The notes: generated by a model from the letters alone, not told the origin. Counted from the first letter of the stretch, positions 41,092-51,302 are shown. The stretch: DNA of 64,000 nt from an uncultured Anaerolineales bacterium (GCA_937960595.1 CALGPL010000011.1:23194-87193), one strand, 5' to 3'. Numbers and translations are program-made.

Positions 41092-41107
41092 GCCCATCCC
41101 CTTGGCG

Positions 41108-43225
41108 ATGAACCGATCCCGCGCCGCGCGGCGAGTCTCTGCTTTCTCGATCCTGATTCTGGTCTGCGTCAGTATTCTGTCGTACGTGGTCCTGATCCAG
41201 CCGTGGTCATTGCGCCAGGATCAAGCGCCGATTATGGAGAACGAGGTCGCCGTTCAGGATTTGCGCGCCCCTTACGATTTTCAGTACATCAGCGAGGTGC
41301 GCACCGAGCAGGCCCGTCTGGCGGCGGAGCGGGCTGTCCAGCCGGTTTACGCGCCGCCCGATCCGCGTCTGGCCCGCCAACAGTTCGACCTGCTCGATTC
41401 GGCGTTGAGGAATGTGACCCTCATTCGGGCCGACCAGAATTTGAGCATCGAAGAAAAGAAGGCGGCGCTGGAGACCATCGAGGCGCTCGATTTGCGCCCC
41501 GAGTCGGTGGACTTGCTCCTGCGCCTGTCGACGACGCGCTGGGAGAAGGTGCGCACGACCGCCCTCGCCGTCCTGGAACAAGCCATGCGCAGTCCGATTC
41601 GCAGCGAGGAGTTGGAGATCGTTCGCCAGGGACTGCCGGTGCTCGTCAGCCCCAGCCTCGGCCTGACGCAGACCGAGATCGATCTGGTCGTCGAACTGGC
41701 CGCGCCGCTGATCGTCCCGAACAGTTTCTACAGCCCCGAATTGACCGAAGCGGCCCGTCGGGCGGCCCGCCAGGCCGTCGAGCCGGTCGTTCAATCCTAT
41801 AAGCAGGGTCAGACGATCGTTTCGAGCGGCGAGATTGTCACCGCCGCCCATTATGAAGCCCTGGTGGAATGCGGTCTGGTCACCTCGGCCGAGCCGACCA
41901 AACGCTATGCCGGGGCGGCTGCGGTGGTGGCGGCAGCGGTGCTCTTCACCGTTCTCTACTTCATGCGTCGTCGAACGCCGCCGCTCCAAGATTTGCGCGG
42001 CCTGCTCCTGTTTTCGGCCGTCCTGCTGGTCTTTTTGGTGGGTGCGCGGGTGATCTTGCCCAATCGCAGCGTCTTGCCGTACCTTTACCCCGTCCCGGCC
42101 TTCGGCCTGCTCGTCTCTGTCCTCTTCGGCATGGAGAGCGGCATGGTCTTCAGCCTGCTGATGAGTATGCTGGTGGCCTATGGCATGCCCGATGACATGT
42201 GGCTGCTGCCCTACTATCTCTTGAGCAGCCTGTGCGGCGTGCTGGCGCTTGGTCGTGCCCGCCGCCTGGGGCAATTCCTCTACGCCACCGCCGCGATCGC
42301 CGGCTCTGGCATGGTCTTGATCATGGCGTACCGCTATCCGTTTACCGACATCGACTGGGTGGGCATCCTGACCTTGCTCGGCGCGGCGATTTTTTGCGGG
42401 GTGGCTTCTGCCAGCCTGACCCTCCCGCTCCAGTACATCCTTTCCCAGTTTCTAGGCTTGACCACTGCTCTTCAACTGCTGGAGGTCTCGCGGCCCGATT
42501 CGCCGCTGCTCAAATATTTCTTGCAGCGCGCCCCCGGCACCTACCAGCACAGTCTGCAGGTGGCCAATCTGGCCGAGCAGGCGGCCGAACGAATCGGAGC
42601 CGACGGCCTGTTGACGCGCGTGGCGGCTCTCTTCCATGATGTCGGCAAGGCGGCCAACCCGCTCTTCTTCGTCGAGAACCAGCCTCCCGATCGGATCGAT
42701 TCGCACGATGAGATGAACCCGGTCGAGGCCGCTGCTCACATCATCCGCCATGTGGAAGACGGCCTCAAACTGGCCCGCAAATATCGTCTGCCGCGCCGCC
42801 TGCTCGATTTCATTTCCGAGCACCATGGGACGCTGGTGGCCCGTTATCAATACAATCGGGCGGTCGAAGCGGCTGGCGGTGACGCCTCCAAAGTGGACAT
42901 TGACCGCTTCCGCTATCCCGGCCCGACGCCGCGCTCGCGCGAGACGGCCATCCTGATGCTGGCCGACGGAGTCGAGGCGCGGGCCCGCGCCGAGCGTCCG
43001 CAAAGCGACGATGAAATGTACGCCATGGTGCGCAACGTCATTGCCAGCGTCCAGAAAGACGGCCAACTCGACCATGCGCCGCTCACCCAGAAAGACATGT
43101 GGGATATTACCGAGTCCTTTGTCGCCACCCTGCGGGTCGCCTACCATCCTCGCCTCGAATATCCCAAGGACCAGCCTGCTGCTGCCGAGACGCCAACCCG
43201 GGCCCACTCCAGGAGCCGCAAATGA
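41108..43225 (+). CDS. 7TM receptor with intracellular HD hydrolase (PgpH/YqfF type), probable cyclic-di-AMP phosphodiesterase
   Basis: ATG 41108 is taken rather than the track's TTG 41102, giving 705 aa. There is one helix at about 15-35, a large extracytoplasmic 7TMR-HDED region (about 45-265), seven membrane helices (about 270-450) and a C-terminal HD domain (about 470-680) with YQHSLQVANLAEQ and ALFHDVGKAANPLFF, the metal-binding H...HD motif. Listeria PgpH of the same architecture hydrolyses c-di-AMP; this function is inferred. The stop overlaps ybeY's start. In Firmicutes the gene precedes ybeY and dgkA and follows phoH; phoH is absent here. Confidence 0.9.
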   Translation: MNRSRAARRVSAFSILILVCVSILSYVVLIQPWSLRQDQAPIMENEVAVQDLRAPYDFQYISEVRTEQARLAAERAVQPVYAPPDPRLARQQFDLLDSALRNVTLIRADQNLSIEEKKAALETIEALDLRPESVDLLLRLSTTRWEKVRTTALAVLEQAMRSPIRSEELEIVRQGLPVLVSPSLGLTQTEIDLVVELAAPLIVPNSFYSPELTEAARRAARQAVEPVVQSYKQGQTIVSSGEIVTAAHYEALVECGLVTSAEPTKRYAGAAAVVAAAVLFTVLYFMRRRTPPLQDLRGLLLFSAVLLVFLVGARVILPNRSVLPYLYPVPAFGLLVSVLFGMESGMVFSLLMSMLVAYGMPDDMWLLPYYLLSSLCGVLALGRARRLGQFLYATAAIAGSGMVLIMAYRYPFTDIDWVGILTLLGAAIFCGVASASLTLPLQYILSQFLGLTTALQLLEVSRPDSPLLKYFLQRAPGTYQHSLQVANLAEQAAERIGADGLLTRVAALFHDVGKAANPLFFVENQPPDRIDSHDEMNPVEAAAHIIRHVEDGLKLARKYRLPRRLLDFISEHHGTLVARYQYNRAVEAAGGDASKVDIDRFRYPGPTPRSRETAILMLADGVEARARAERPQSDDEMYAMVRNVIASVQKDGQLDHAPLTQKDMWDITESFVATLRVAYHPRLEYPKDQPAAAETPTRAHSRSRK

Positions 43226-43674
43226 TCTTTCTCGATCTGCGTTCTGGGGAGACTTCGCTCCCCGATCCTGCTCTGCTCGAACGGGCGGCGCAGGCGACCC
43301 TCGACCTGCAGGCTGCCCTGGATGCCGACCTGACCCTCGTCCTCACCGAGGATGAGCAGGTGCGGGAACTCAACCGCCTCTACCGCGGCGTCGACGCGTC
43401 CACCGATGTGCTTGCCTTCCCGGCGGGCGAACCGGACCCCGAAACCGGTCGCCTCTATCTGGGCGACGTCATCCTCTCGGTGCAGCGCGCCGCCTCCCAG
43501 GCTGCTGCTGGCGGGCATTCGCTGGAGGCCGAATTGCAGTTGCTGGTCGTGCATGGCGTCCTGCATCTCCTCGGCCACGATCATGCCGGCGGCGAAGACA
43601 AAGCCCGCATGTGGGCAGCCCAGTCCGAGGTCCTCGAGCATCTGGGTATTTCTCCTGCCATCGTTCATGAATAA
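43222..43674 (+). CDS. ybeY: Endoribonuclease YbeY
   Basis: ATG 43222 overlaps the pgpH stop (ATGA) and gives 150 aa; the track's longer form is a shadow. The zinc site VVHGVLHLLGHDHAG (HGxLHLxGxDH) and the upstream STDVLAFPAGEPD are diagnostic of YbeY, needed for 16S rRNA 3' maturation and ribosome quality control. Length is typical. The C-terminus overlaps the DgkA gene by 8 nt. Confidence 0.95.
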   Translation: MIFLDLRSGETSLPDPALLERAAQATLDLQAALDADLTLVLTEDEQVRELNRLYRGVDASTDVLAFPAGEPDPETGRLYLGDVILSVQRAASQAAAGGHSLEAELQLLVVHGVLHLLGHDHAGGEDKARMWAAQSEVLEHLGISPAIVHE

Positions 43675-44056
43675 ATTCACTTATTTCTTCGTCTCCCGCT
43701 ATCGGGCTTTTGGCCATGCGTTTCGAGGATGGTGGTACGTCATCCGTACCCAGCGCAACGCCTGGATCCACGCCCTGGCCACCACCCTGGTCGTTTTGCT
43801 GGCTTTCTGGCTGCGGCTGCCGGCGCGAGACTGGGCCGTTCTGTTCGTGACCATCGCCCTGGTCTGGACGTCGGAATTCATCAACACGGCCCTGGAAGCG
43901 GTGGTCGATCTGGCCAGCCCGCGGCATCATCCGCTTGCCAGGGTCGGCAAAGACGTCGGCGCGGCGGCGGTGTTGATTGCTGCCCTGACCTCGATCCTGG
44001 TTGGGGTGCTGATCCTCGGCCCGCCGTTGTGGGCGCGCTTGTTCCCCGCTCTCTGA
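43667..44056 (+). CDS. dgkA: Diacylglycerol/undecaprenol kinase (DgkA family)
   Basis: ATG 43667 overlaps ybeY by 8 nt; the track's start 43352 is a shadow. The 129-aa integral membrane protein has three helices with the family motifs AFRGWWYVIRTQRNAWIH, TSEFINTALEAVVDLAS and HPLARVGKDVGAAAVL (active-site Glu in the second). In Gram-positive-type bacteria the homologue phosphorylates undecaprenol rather than diacylglycerol; which applies here is not clear. Confidence 0.92.
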   Translation: MNKFTYFFVSRYRAFGHAFRGWWYVIRTQRNAWIHALATTLVVLLAFWLRLPARDWAVLFVTIALVWTSEFINTALEAVVDLASPRHHPLARVGKDVGAAAVLIAALTSILVGVLILGPPLWARLFPAL

Positions 44057-44077
44057 TTTTTCTCTCAAACCGTTTCT

Positions 44078-44935
44078 ATGACCCTTTCCTTTCGTTTCGG
44101 CACGGTCGGTTCGCCGCTGGCGACTCCGCCCCGGCCCGGCGGGACGGTCGGCGGGGTCCGTTACGCTGCCTCGCTCGGGCTGGATGCCCTTGAACTGGCC
44201 TGGGTGCAGGGGGTGCGCCTCGGCGAGGCGGCCTGCGCGGCGATCCGGGCGGCCGCGCAGCAATGCGGCGTGGCGCTGTCGGTTCACGCCCCGTATTACA
44301 TCAACCTGAATGCGGACGAGGAAAAGTGGCCGCGCCTGCGCAAGTACTTGATGGACGCGGCCCATTACGGCAATCTGGCCGGCGCGACCGACATTGTCTT
44401 CCACCCTGGCACGTACTTTGGCCGCCCGGCCTCCGAAGTGCTGGGGCGTGTCCTGCCGCGCTTACAGGCTTGCGTGGACGAACTGCGCGCCGCCGGCAAT
44501 CCGGTGATTCTGCGCCCCGAAACGAGCGGCAAGGCGGCGATGCTCGGCTCGCTGGAGGATGTCCTCGAACTGGCCAAAATCCCCGGGGTGGTTCCCTGCC
44601 TCGATTTCGCCCATTTGCACGCCCGCCTGGGTGACGGCTCGATGAACACTTACGAAGAATGGATGGATGCGCTCGACCGGTATCGGGCGGCTCTTGGCAG
44701 CCAGGCGCTGAAGAGTCTTCATATTCACCTCTCCGGCATTGACTACGGCCCAAAGGGCGAGAAGAACCACCTCGTTTTGGAAGAAGCCGATCTGAACTTC
44801 CGCGATCTGATGCGCGCCTTGCACGATTCTGGCGCCAGGGGCCGGATGTTGAGCGAAAGCCCCATTCTGGAGGAAGACGCCCTCAAATTGCGGGCCTTGT
44901 GGTGCGAAATCAGCGGGGAGGCAGAAGTTCCCTGA
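44078..44935 (+). CDS. nfo: Endonuclease IV-type AP endonuclease (Nfo family)
   Basis: A 285-aa TIM-barrel metalloenzyme. Zinc ligand motifs follow the endonuclease IV order: LSVHAPYYINLN, IVFHPGTY, LRPETSGKAAMLG, VPCLDFAHLHAR, HIHLSGIDYG(P)KGEKNHL and LSESPILEED. The protein is of the shorter archaeal-like type. It should cleave DNA 5' of abasic sites in base excision repair. The sugar-isomerase relatives lack the SG-Y--KGE--H block, so Nfo is preferred. It follows dgkA by 21 nt and a terminator comes right after. Confidence 0.85.
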   Translation: MTLSFRFGTVGSPLATPPRPGGTVGGVRYAASLGLDALELAWVQGVRLGEAACAAIRAAAQQCGVALSVHAPYYINLNADEEKWPRLRKYLMDAAHYGNLAGATDIVFHPGTYFGRPASEVLGRVLPRLQACVDELRAAGNPVILRPETSGKAAMLGSLEDVLELAKIPGVVPCLDFAHLHARLGDGSMNTYEEWMDALDRYRAALGSQALKSLHIHLSGIDYGPKGEKNHLVLEEADLNFRDLMRALHDSGARGRMLSESPILEEDALKLRALWCEISGEAEVP

Positions 44936-44938
44936 GCG

Positions 44939-44960
44939 ACAACCGGAACGGGTTGTTTTT
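44939..44960 (+). terminator. Terminator after nfo
   Basis: ACAACC and GGTTGT form a 6-bp stem with a 6-nt loop, followed by TTTT, 3 nt after the nfo stop codon. Confidence 0.7.
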
Positions 44961-45061
44961 GGGTGAACGGAGGGTAGTCGGCCTCTGTCTCGCGGAAGCG
45001 GTCGTTGGGGTGTGGCGGGCACGTCCTTCGGGCTTTCGGGCTGCTGCGGGGCTGGAAACGA

Positions 45062-45081
45062 AAACGCCCCGGAGGGCGTTT
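45062..45081 (-). terminator. Terminator of the mevalonate operon
   Basis: AAACGCCC/GGGCGTTT (8-bp stem, loop CGGA) lies 14 nt after the DUF35 stop on the minus strand. On that strand it is followed by a TTTTCGTTT tract, as required for intrinsic termination. Confidence 0.65.
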
Positions 45082-45094
45082 CTGGTGGGGGTGC

Positions 45095-45493
45095 CTAGTT
45101 CATCGCCGGCCGGAACTTGTAGCCATAGATGAGCATGCCTCTTTCGTCGCCGTCCTGGCGCAGGCGGCGGGTGACCATTTCGACCGGCATGCCGATCTCG
45201 ACCGGGGTATCGCCCAGATCGGTCAATTGGGCGGTCACCAGCGGCCCCTCGTCCAGTTTCACCAGGGCGACGGTGTAAGGCGCTTTGTCTTCAAAGCCGG
45301 CCGGAGCTTCATAGATCGTGGTGTACGAATAGACCTCCCCTCGACCGCTAAATGTGTAGGGCGTGTTGGCCTCGCCGCCGCAGTTCGGGCAGACATCGCG
45401 AGGCGGGAAGATTTTGACCTGGCAATGCGGGCAGATTTCGCCAACCAGACTATACCGTTGTTGTTTGAGACGCCAATGGCGGGGAATTTCCAT
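45095..45493 (-). CDS. DUF35 Zn-ribbon/OB-fold protein
   Basis: A 132-aa protein with an N-terminal Zn ribbon (CPHCQ...CPNCGG at about 21-41) and an OB-fold (GEVYSYTTIYEAPAGFED). In archaea the DUF35 protein bridges HMG-CoA synthase and thiolase, shielding acetoacetyl-CoA transfer. This gene is the last of the operon with both partners upstream, so the same role is expected; that role is known for the archaeal complex and inferred here. The four Cys are intact. It starts after an 84-nt gap behind the thiolase, the largest gap in the operon. Confidence 0.9.
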   Translation of the reverse strand: MEIPRHWRLKQQRYSLVGEICPHCQVKIFPPRDVCPNCGGEANTPYTFSGRGEVYSYTTIYEAPAGFEDKAPYTVALVKLDEGPLVTAQLTDLGDTPVEIGMPVEMVTRRLRQDGDERGMLIYGYKFRPAMN

Positions 45494-45577
45494 GTTTCAC
45501 TCCTTTTTCGACCTAATCAAGTCCAATTTTACGAAACAGGGCTATCAGGAACTATCAGGCTGTTGGGGCGATCCTGT

Positions 45578-46738
45578 TCAACTGGCTACCGTTAGGACAT
45601 GCGTGACGGCCGTGGCCGCCGGGCCGCCCAGCGCCTGGATGAGAGCGCAGCGGGCTTTGGGGATCTGATTGGGGCCGGCCTGACCGCGCAATTGAAGAGT
45701 GGCCTCGACCGCCTGGTAGACGCCGGTCGCGCCGCCGGGGTTGCCGCGCGCTTTCAGTCCGCCCATTGTTGCGCAGGGGATTTTGCCCTGCAGGCCGATT
45801 GCCCCCTCGGCGGCCAGTTTCCAGCCCTGGCCGCGGGCGGCGAATCCGGCCGCTTCGAGAGAAAGCGCCGCGTAGATCGAGTAGGCATCGTAATATTCGA
45901 ACAGGTCAATTTGCTCGCGACTCAGGCCGGCCTTTTTGAGGGCTTGTTCGACCGAGGCCTGGGCGGCGGCGAACCACAGCGGTTCGGGGCGGTTGTGCAG
46001 GCCAAGGGTATCTGAAACCGAGGCCGAAGCGGCGATTCGCACCAGGGGGTGGGCAAAATCCTTGGGGAGTAGATTGGGACGAGTCAGAATCAGGGCGGCG
46101 GCGCCGTCGGCGTTCGGGGCAATATCGAACAGGGTGAGCGGCTCGCTGACCATCTCGGCTTTTTGATAGGCCTCTCGCGAAAGCGGCTTGCGGTACATGG
46201 CGTTTGGGTTGCCTGCCCCATTGGCATGGGCGGTCAGGACGAATTCGGCCAGGCCGTTGGGAGGCAGGTCAAATTCGTGTTGGTAGCGGCGCATCAACAG
46301 GGCGGCTTGTGAGGTGGGAGTCAGTCCATGAATGGCCTCGAAGTCGCTGTCGGTGGTCGTTGCCAGGGCGGCTTCAATTTCCGGCCCGATCACGTCGGTG
46401 TATTTTTCGACGCCGACCACCAGGGCCACGTCCACCAGGCCGCTGGCAACGGCCAGGTAACCCTGACGGAGAGCCGCCGCGCCCGAAGCGCCTGCCGCCT
46501 CGAGCGTCTCGGCTTCGATGCCGACCAGGCCGCTGAAGTCGGCCAGCAGCGTTCCCAGGTGGGCCTGACGCGAAAGATTGGCAGCCAGCATGTTGCCGGC
46601 GTAGAGCGCCTGAGGGCGGAGTCCGCCTGAGTCTTTGATCGCAGCCAGAATGGCTCGAACGGCCAGCGAACGAAGGGAAATGTCCCAAAATTCACCAACC
46701 CGCGTCTGGCCGATTCCGGCAATGACGACATCAGTCAT
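45578..46738 (-). CDS. Thiolase-like protein of the HMG-CoA operon, catalytic residues replaced
   Basis: A 386-aa protein of the archaeal thiolase family (VIAGIGQTRVGEFWD start, VVGVEKYTD, FEYYDAYS, NPGGATGVYQ). The acetyl-accepting Cys, normally in EAACASG, reads EAAGASG (Gly83). The HDAF-type motif is YDAY (283-286), the GHP motif is GNP (Asn333) and the C-terminal Cys of the CxGG site is Ala-Leu-Gly-Gly. All are clear in the DNA, with no frameshift. In archaea this partner of HMG-CoA synthase supplies acetoacetyl-CoA. Here it is probably a non-condensing structural partner or a changed enzyme; another thiolase would then supply acetoacetyl-CoA. Confidence 0.87.
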   Translation of the reverse strand: MTDVVIAGIGQTRVGEFWDISLRSLAVRAILAAIKDSGGLRPQALYAGNMLAANLSRQAHLGTLLADFSGLVGIEAETLEAAGASGAAALRQGYLAVASGLVDVALVVGVEKYTDVIGPEIEAALATTTDSDFEAIHGLTPTSQAALLMRRYQHEFDLPPNGLAEFVLTAHANGAGNPNAMYRKPLSREAYQKAEMVSEPLTLFDIAPNADGAAALILTRPNLLPKDFAHPLVRIAASASVSDTLGLHNRPEPLWFAAAQASVEQALKKAGLSREQIDLFEYYDAYSIYAALSLEAAGFAARGQGWKLAAEGAIGLQGKIPCATMGGLKARGNPGGATGVYQAVEATLQLRGQAGPNQIPKARCALIQALGGPAATAVTHVLTVAS

Positions 46739-46755
46739 GATTCACCTCTCCGCCT

Positions 46756-47826
46756 TCATTTCATTCTGATCTTGCCGCGGTAACGGGCATAGGTGGCGTA
46801 ATCGATCTCGGTGCGGCGGGCAATGTAGTCTTGCGTTTTGAGGGCTTTGTCGCGCCGTTCGAGCAGTTTGTCGGTGACGACGATATCGAAGGCGTCGGAT
46901 CCGGCCCCGGAGCCGAACGAGACGACCAGGATGCGGTCGCCGGGCCGAGCGATATCCAGAATGGCAGTCAGGCCCAGGATGGCCGCGCCGGCGTAGGTGT
47001 TGCCGATCACGGGCGAGAGCAGGCCGGGGGTAATTTGTTCCGGCGAGAAGCCCAGCATCTGAGCCACTTTTTGGGGGAATTTGGTGTTCGGCTGATGGAA
47101 GACTGCCCAGGTGTAGTCCTTGGCGCTCGTCCCACTGGATTCCAGCATGGCTTTGCCGGCCTCCAGGATGTGATGAAAGTAAGCCGGGTCGCCGGTGAAA
47201 CGCTGGCCATGTTCAGGATAAATCTGATATTCGCGCCGCCAGAAGTCGGGCGTGTCGGTGACGAACGAGTAGGAGGCGTTGATTACGGCCAGGCTTTCGT
47301 CGGCCGGCCCAATGATGAAAGCGGCGCCGCCGGCAGCGGCGGTGTATTCCAGGGCGTCGCCGGGCTTGCCCTGGGCGGTATCGATGCCGATGGCCACGGC
47401 GTATTTGGCCATTGACGAACCGACCAACCCCATTGCCATGACCATGGCTTCTGTGCCGGCTTTGCAGGCGAATTCCATGTCGGCAGCCTGGACGTGGGGG
47501 GCGGCCCCGATGGCCTCGGCAATGATCGTCGAACTGGGCTTGACCGCATAGGGGTGCGATTCGGAGCCGATCCACACTGCTCGAATCTCGGCCGGATCGA
47601 TTTCGGCCCGTTTCATGGCATTGCGGGCTGCTTCGATAGACATGGTGATCACGTCTTCATCCAACCCTGGAACGGCTTTTTCTTTGATCGGCAAGCCGGC
47701 CGACCGTTCCCCGGCCCACATGCGGTCAACTTCTTTGGCCGGCAGGCGGTAGCGCGGCACGTAGGCTCCATAGCCGACGATTCCTACTGGTCGGGATGGT
47801 TTGAGCAGCGTTTTGTTTTCGGTCAT
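46756..47826 (-). CDS. Hydroxymethylglutaryl-CoA synthase (archaeal type)
   Basis: ATG 47826, with AGGAG upstream, is chosen instead of the track's 47922, giving 356 aa. The enzyme condenses acetyl-CoA and acetoacetyl-CoA to HMG-CoA. The nucleophile Cys121 is in [11 protein letters not shown], the catalytic His244 in [11 protein letters not shown], and the C-terminal GSGAGSDAF supports the fold. The start [13 protein letters not shown] is typical of archaeal HMGS. All key residues are present, in contrast to the thiolase next to it. It starts 23 nt downstream of the 70-aa gene. Confidence 0.93.
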   Translation of the reverse strand: MTENKTLLKPSRPVGIVGYGAYVPRYRLPAKEVDRMWAGERSAGLPIKEKAVPGLDEDVITMSIEAARNAMKRAEIDPAEIRAVWIGSESHPYAVKPSSTIIAEAIGAAPHVQAADMEFACKAGTEAMVMAMGLVGSSMAKYAVAIGIDTAQGKPGDALEYTAAAGGAAFIIGPADESLAVINASYSFVTDTPDFWRREYQIYPEHGQRFTGDPAYFHHILEAGKAMLESSGTSAKDYTWAVFHQPNTKFPQKVAQMLGFSPEQITPGLLSPVIGNTYAGAAILGLTAILDIARPGDRILVVSFGSGAGSDAFDIVVTDKLLERRDKALKTQDYIARRTEIDYATYARYRGKIRMK

Positions 47827-47849
47827 GATGTTTTCTCCTGCGCGAATGT

Positions 47850-48062
47850 CTACTGATATTCGATTTGGCGCGCTTGTTTTGCGCATAGTCTTAGGGTGAT
47901 GTCGATTTTTTGTTCGGGGCAAATCATCGAGATGGAATGCCCCAGTTCGTCAATGCCTTCGACGCGATACATGCCAGACTCGAGTCTCTCGTAGCGGAAG
48001 AACCAGCCGTCCAGCAAGCCGTCGATGGGGTATTTGGATTTCAGTGCCATCGGAAGCGCCAT
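47850..48062 (-). CDS. Unrecognised 70-aa protein between HMGR and HMGS
   Basis: A small gene (ATG 48062 to TAG at 47850) beginning [17 protein letters not shown]. The track shows it only as the tail of a longer shadow ORF. A Shine-Dalgarno-like GGGAGAA lies 6 nt before the ATG, and only 1 nt separates it from the HMGR stop. The product has a hydrophilic, mixed alpha/beta composition ([26 protein letters not shown] then [16 protein letters not shown]) with two Cys, no membrane segment. I recognise no family. The tight placement suggests a role tied to the two enzymes, perhaps a regulatory or complex-forming subunit (inference). Confidence 0.7.
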   Translation of the reverse strand: MALPMALKSKYPIDGLLDGWFFRYERLESGMYRVEGIDELGHSISMICPEQKIDITLRLCAKQARQIEYQ

Positions 48063-48063
48063 T

Positions 48064-49341
<1,278 letters not shown>

Positions 49342-49464
49342 GTCTGTTTCGATGATCCTCTAGAGGTTATTTTATGGGGCCTTGCTGGCAAAACCTATCA
49401 AGTTTGAGAAAGAACGACAGGCGCAAAATTGTATTTTCGAGACGCGATCACGTGGTCTCAGGAG
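49342..49464. other. Divergent intergenic region, HMGR side
   Basis: No gene is seen between HMGR and the first kinase promoter. A weak minus-strand -10 (TAAAAT, 49374-49369) faces HMGR with no good -35. Confidence 0.3.
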
Positions 49465-49493
49465 TTGTTAGCAGGATGGCTCTGGAGTACAAT
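49465..49493 (+). promoter_or_regulatory. Promoter 1 of the NarL-type kinase
   Basis: TTGTTA (49465-49470), 17 bp, TACAAT (49488-49493). Located in the divergent region between the HMG-CoA reductase gene and the kinase. Confidence 0.5.
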
Positions 49494-49540
49494 TTCTAGG
49501 AGTTGGATTCGGCTTTTGCGTGCCCCTCGGGACCCCTAAC

Positions 49541-49570
49541 TTGCCCGAAAATGGATATATGGGGTACAAT
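49541..49570 (+). promoter_or_regulatory. Promoter 2 of the NarL-type kinase
   Basis: TTGCCC (49541-49546), 18 bp, TACAAT (49565-49570). Transcription would begin about 49577, giving a 15-nt leader with a GAGGTG ribosome-binding site before the ATG at 49592. Tandem to promoter 1, with the same TACAAT. Confidence 0.5.
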
Positions 49571-49591
49571 TATCCAAATTGAGGTGTCCGG

Positions 49592-51286
49592 ATGCTCCTG
49601 ACGCGGGAACAATTGCAAGAGCGCTTGATCGCCTTGCATAAAGCCAGCCTCGAACTCATCAAGATCAAGGAAGTCAGTCTCGAGACGTTGCTGGAACGGA
49701 TCGCTGCACTGGCCTGTGAGCAGGCCGGGGCGCGTTATGCTGCCCTGGGGGTGCTCGATGGAGAGGGCCGGCTCAAACAGTTCATCACGGTCGGCATGAC
49801 GCCGGAGGAGATCAAGCGCATTCCGCATCCGCCGCGCGGCCGGGGGCTGATCGGCGCCTTGATGCACAGCGCCGAGAACATCCGCCTGCCAGAAATCAAG
49901 GAAGATCCCCGCAGTGTGGGTTTCCCCGCCGGCCATCCGGAAATGCATTCTTTTCTTGGCGTGCCGATCCGTCTGGGGGACAAGCAACTGGGTCAAATCT
50001 ATCTGACCGAGAAACAGGATGGTCTCGAGTTCACCCCCGACGACGAGAAGATCATCGAAATGCTGGCAGCCTATGCCGGCATTGCGATTCAAAATGCACG
50101 CCTGTATGCCGAACTGCAGCAGCGTGATCGCAGCCTGACCCGCCGGACGAACGAATTGGCCCTGCTCAATCATATCGGCCGCGCCCTGGCCGACTCGCTC
50201 GAACTGGACGAGATCCTCGACATGACGCTCTCCCAGTTGCTCATTCACTTCAAAGTAGAGGCGGGCGAGATCTTTCTGCTCGAAGAAGACGGCCAGACGC
50301 TGCGCCTGGTTCTGCACCGCGGCGAGGCGGCCGAGGCTTTCTGGACCCGCAACCGTTTCAAGATGGGGGAGGGCGGGGTCGGCGAGGCGGCGGCGACGCG
50401 CCAGCCGGTAATCGTCACCGATCTGGAGCGCAGTGAACGTTTTGCCCGTCAGGCCGTGGCAGAGGCCGGTTTCCGCCAGATTGCCTGCATTCCTCTGATC
50501 GGGCGCGGCGAACTGGCCGGTGTGCTGACGATTGCCACCCGCAGCGACAAGCCGCTCGAGGAAAACGAGATCCAGTTGCTGCTCTCGGTTGCCGCGGCGG
50601 CCGGGACGGCCATCGAGAATGCCCGTCTGCACATCAACGCCCGCCGCCTGGCGGTGCTGGAGGAGCGTCAGCGCATCGGCATGGATTTGCATGACGGCGT
50701 GATCCAGTCGATCTATGGGGCCGGGCTGGCGCTCGAAAATGCCCGTCTGGCGCTGCGCGAAAACGCAGACGAGGCCGAGGCGCGCATCCGTAAAGTGATC
50801 GAAGACCTCAACCGCACGATTGCCGACATCCGCGCTTATATTCTGGATTTGCGGCCGCGCCAGTTGGGCGGCGAGAACCTGATCGAGGGGTTGCAGCGTT
50901 TGCTGGCCGAGTTCCGGCAGAACACGCAGGCCCAGGCGGTCTTGACCGGTCCGCGTCCCAACCAGTTACGGGATTTACCATTGAGTCACATGGACGCCCT
51001 CTTTCATATCTGTCAGGAGGCGCTGGCCAATGCCGCCAAACATGCGCGTCCCCGCCGCGTCTCGGTGGATCTGTGGCTGACCTCTGACCGGGTGCTGCTC
51101 GAGATTCGCGATGACGGCAAAGGCTTCGATGTGGCCAAGGCGCGCAAGACGGTTGGCCACGGCTTGTCCAATATGCTGTCGCGGGTTCATAGTGTGGGGG
51201 GCGATCTGGAGATCACTTCGGGCCTCGGAGAGGGGACGACCATTCTTGCTTGGGTACCGCGCGCACCCGGCCCGCGCAGCGCTTGA
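49592..51286 (+). CDS. NarL/DegS-type sensor histidine kinase with two GAF domains
   Basis: A 564-aa soluble kinase. GAF 1 (about 25-175, with GVLDGEGRLKQFI), GAF 2 (about 190-345), then a HisKA_3 dimerisation region with ERQRIGMDLHDGVIQSIYGAGLALE (phospho-His in LHDGV, about 369) and an ATPase domain with EALANAAKHARPRR, DDGKGFD and GHGLSNMLSRV. The absence of an adjacent NarL-type regulator makes it an orphan. Located directly upstream of dnaA, but separated from it by 469 nt and with its own promoters. Its signal is unknown; GAF domains of this type can bind gases or cyclic nucleotides. Confidence 0.9.
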   Translation: MLLTREQLQERLIALHKASLELIKIKEVSLETLLERIAALACEQAGARYAALGVLDGEGRLKQFITVGMTPEEIKRIPHPPRGRGLIGALMHSAENIRLPEIKEDPRSVGFPAGHPEMHSFLGVPIRLGDKQLGQIYLTEKQDGLEFTPDDEKIIEMLAAYAGIAIQNARLYAELQQRDRSLTRRTNELALLNHIGRALADSLELDEILDMTLSQLLIHFKVEAGEIFLLEEDGQTLRLVLHRGEAAEAFWTRNRFKMGEGGVGEAAATRQPVIVTDLERSERFARQAVAEAGFRQIACIPLIGRGELAGVLTIATRSDKPLEENEIQLLLSVAAAAGTAIENARLHINARRLAVLEERQRIGMDLHDGVIQSIYGAGLALENARLALRENADEAEARIRKVIEDLNRTIADIRAYILDLRPRQLGGENLIEGLQRLLAEFRQNTQAQAVLTGPRPNQLRDLPLSHMDALFHICQEALANAAKHARPRRVSVDLWLTSDRVLLEIRDDGKGFDVAKARKTVGHGLSNMLSRVHSVGGDLEITSGLGEGTTILAWVPRAPGPRSA

Positions 51287-51302
51287 TTCTCCCCAAAAGC
51301 GC

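Noticed and set aside
44936-45595. Plus-strand ORFs at 44899-45132 and 45005-45595
   Set aside because: They run over the terminators and antisense to DUF35, whose zinc ribbon is clear.
49570-49578. Single DnaA box TTATCCAAA as an origin
   Set aside because: One 8-of-9 site overlapping a promoter is not enough; no cluster is present.
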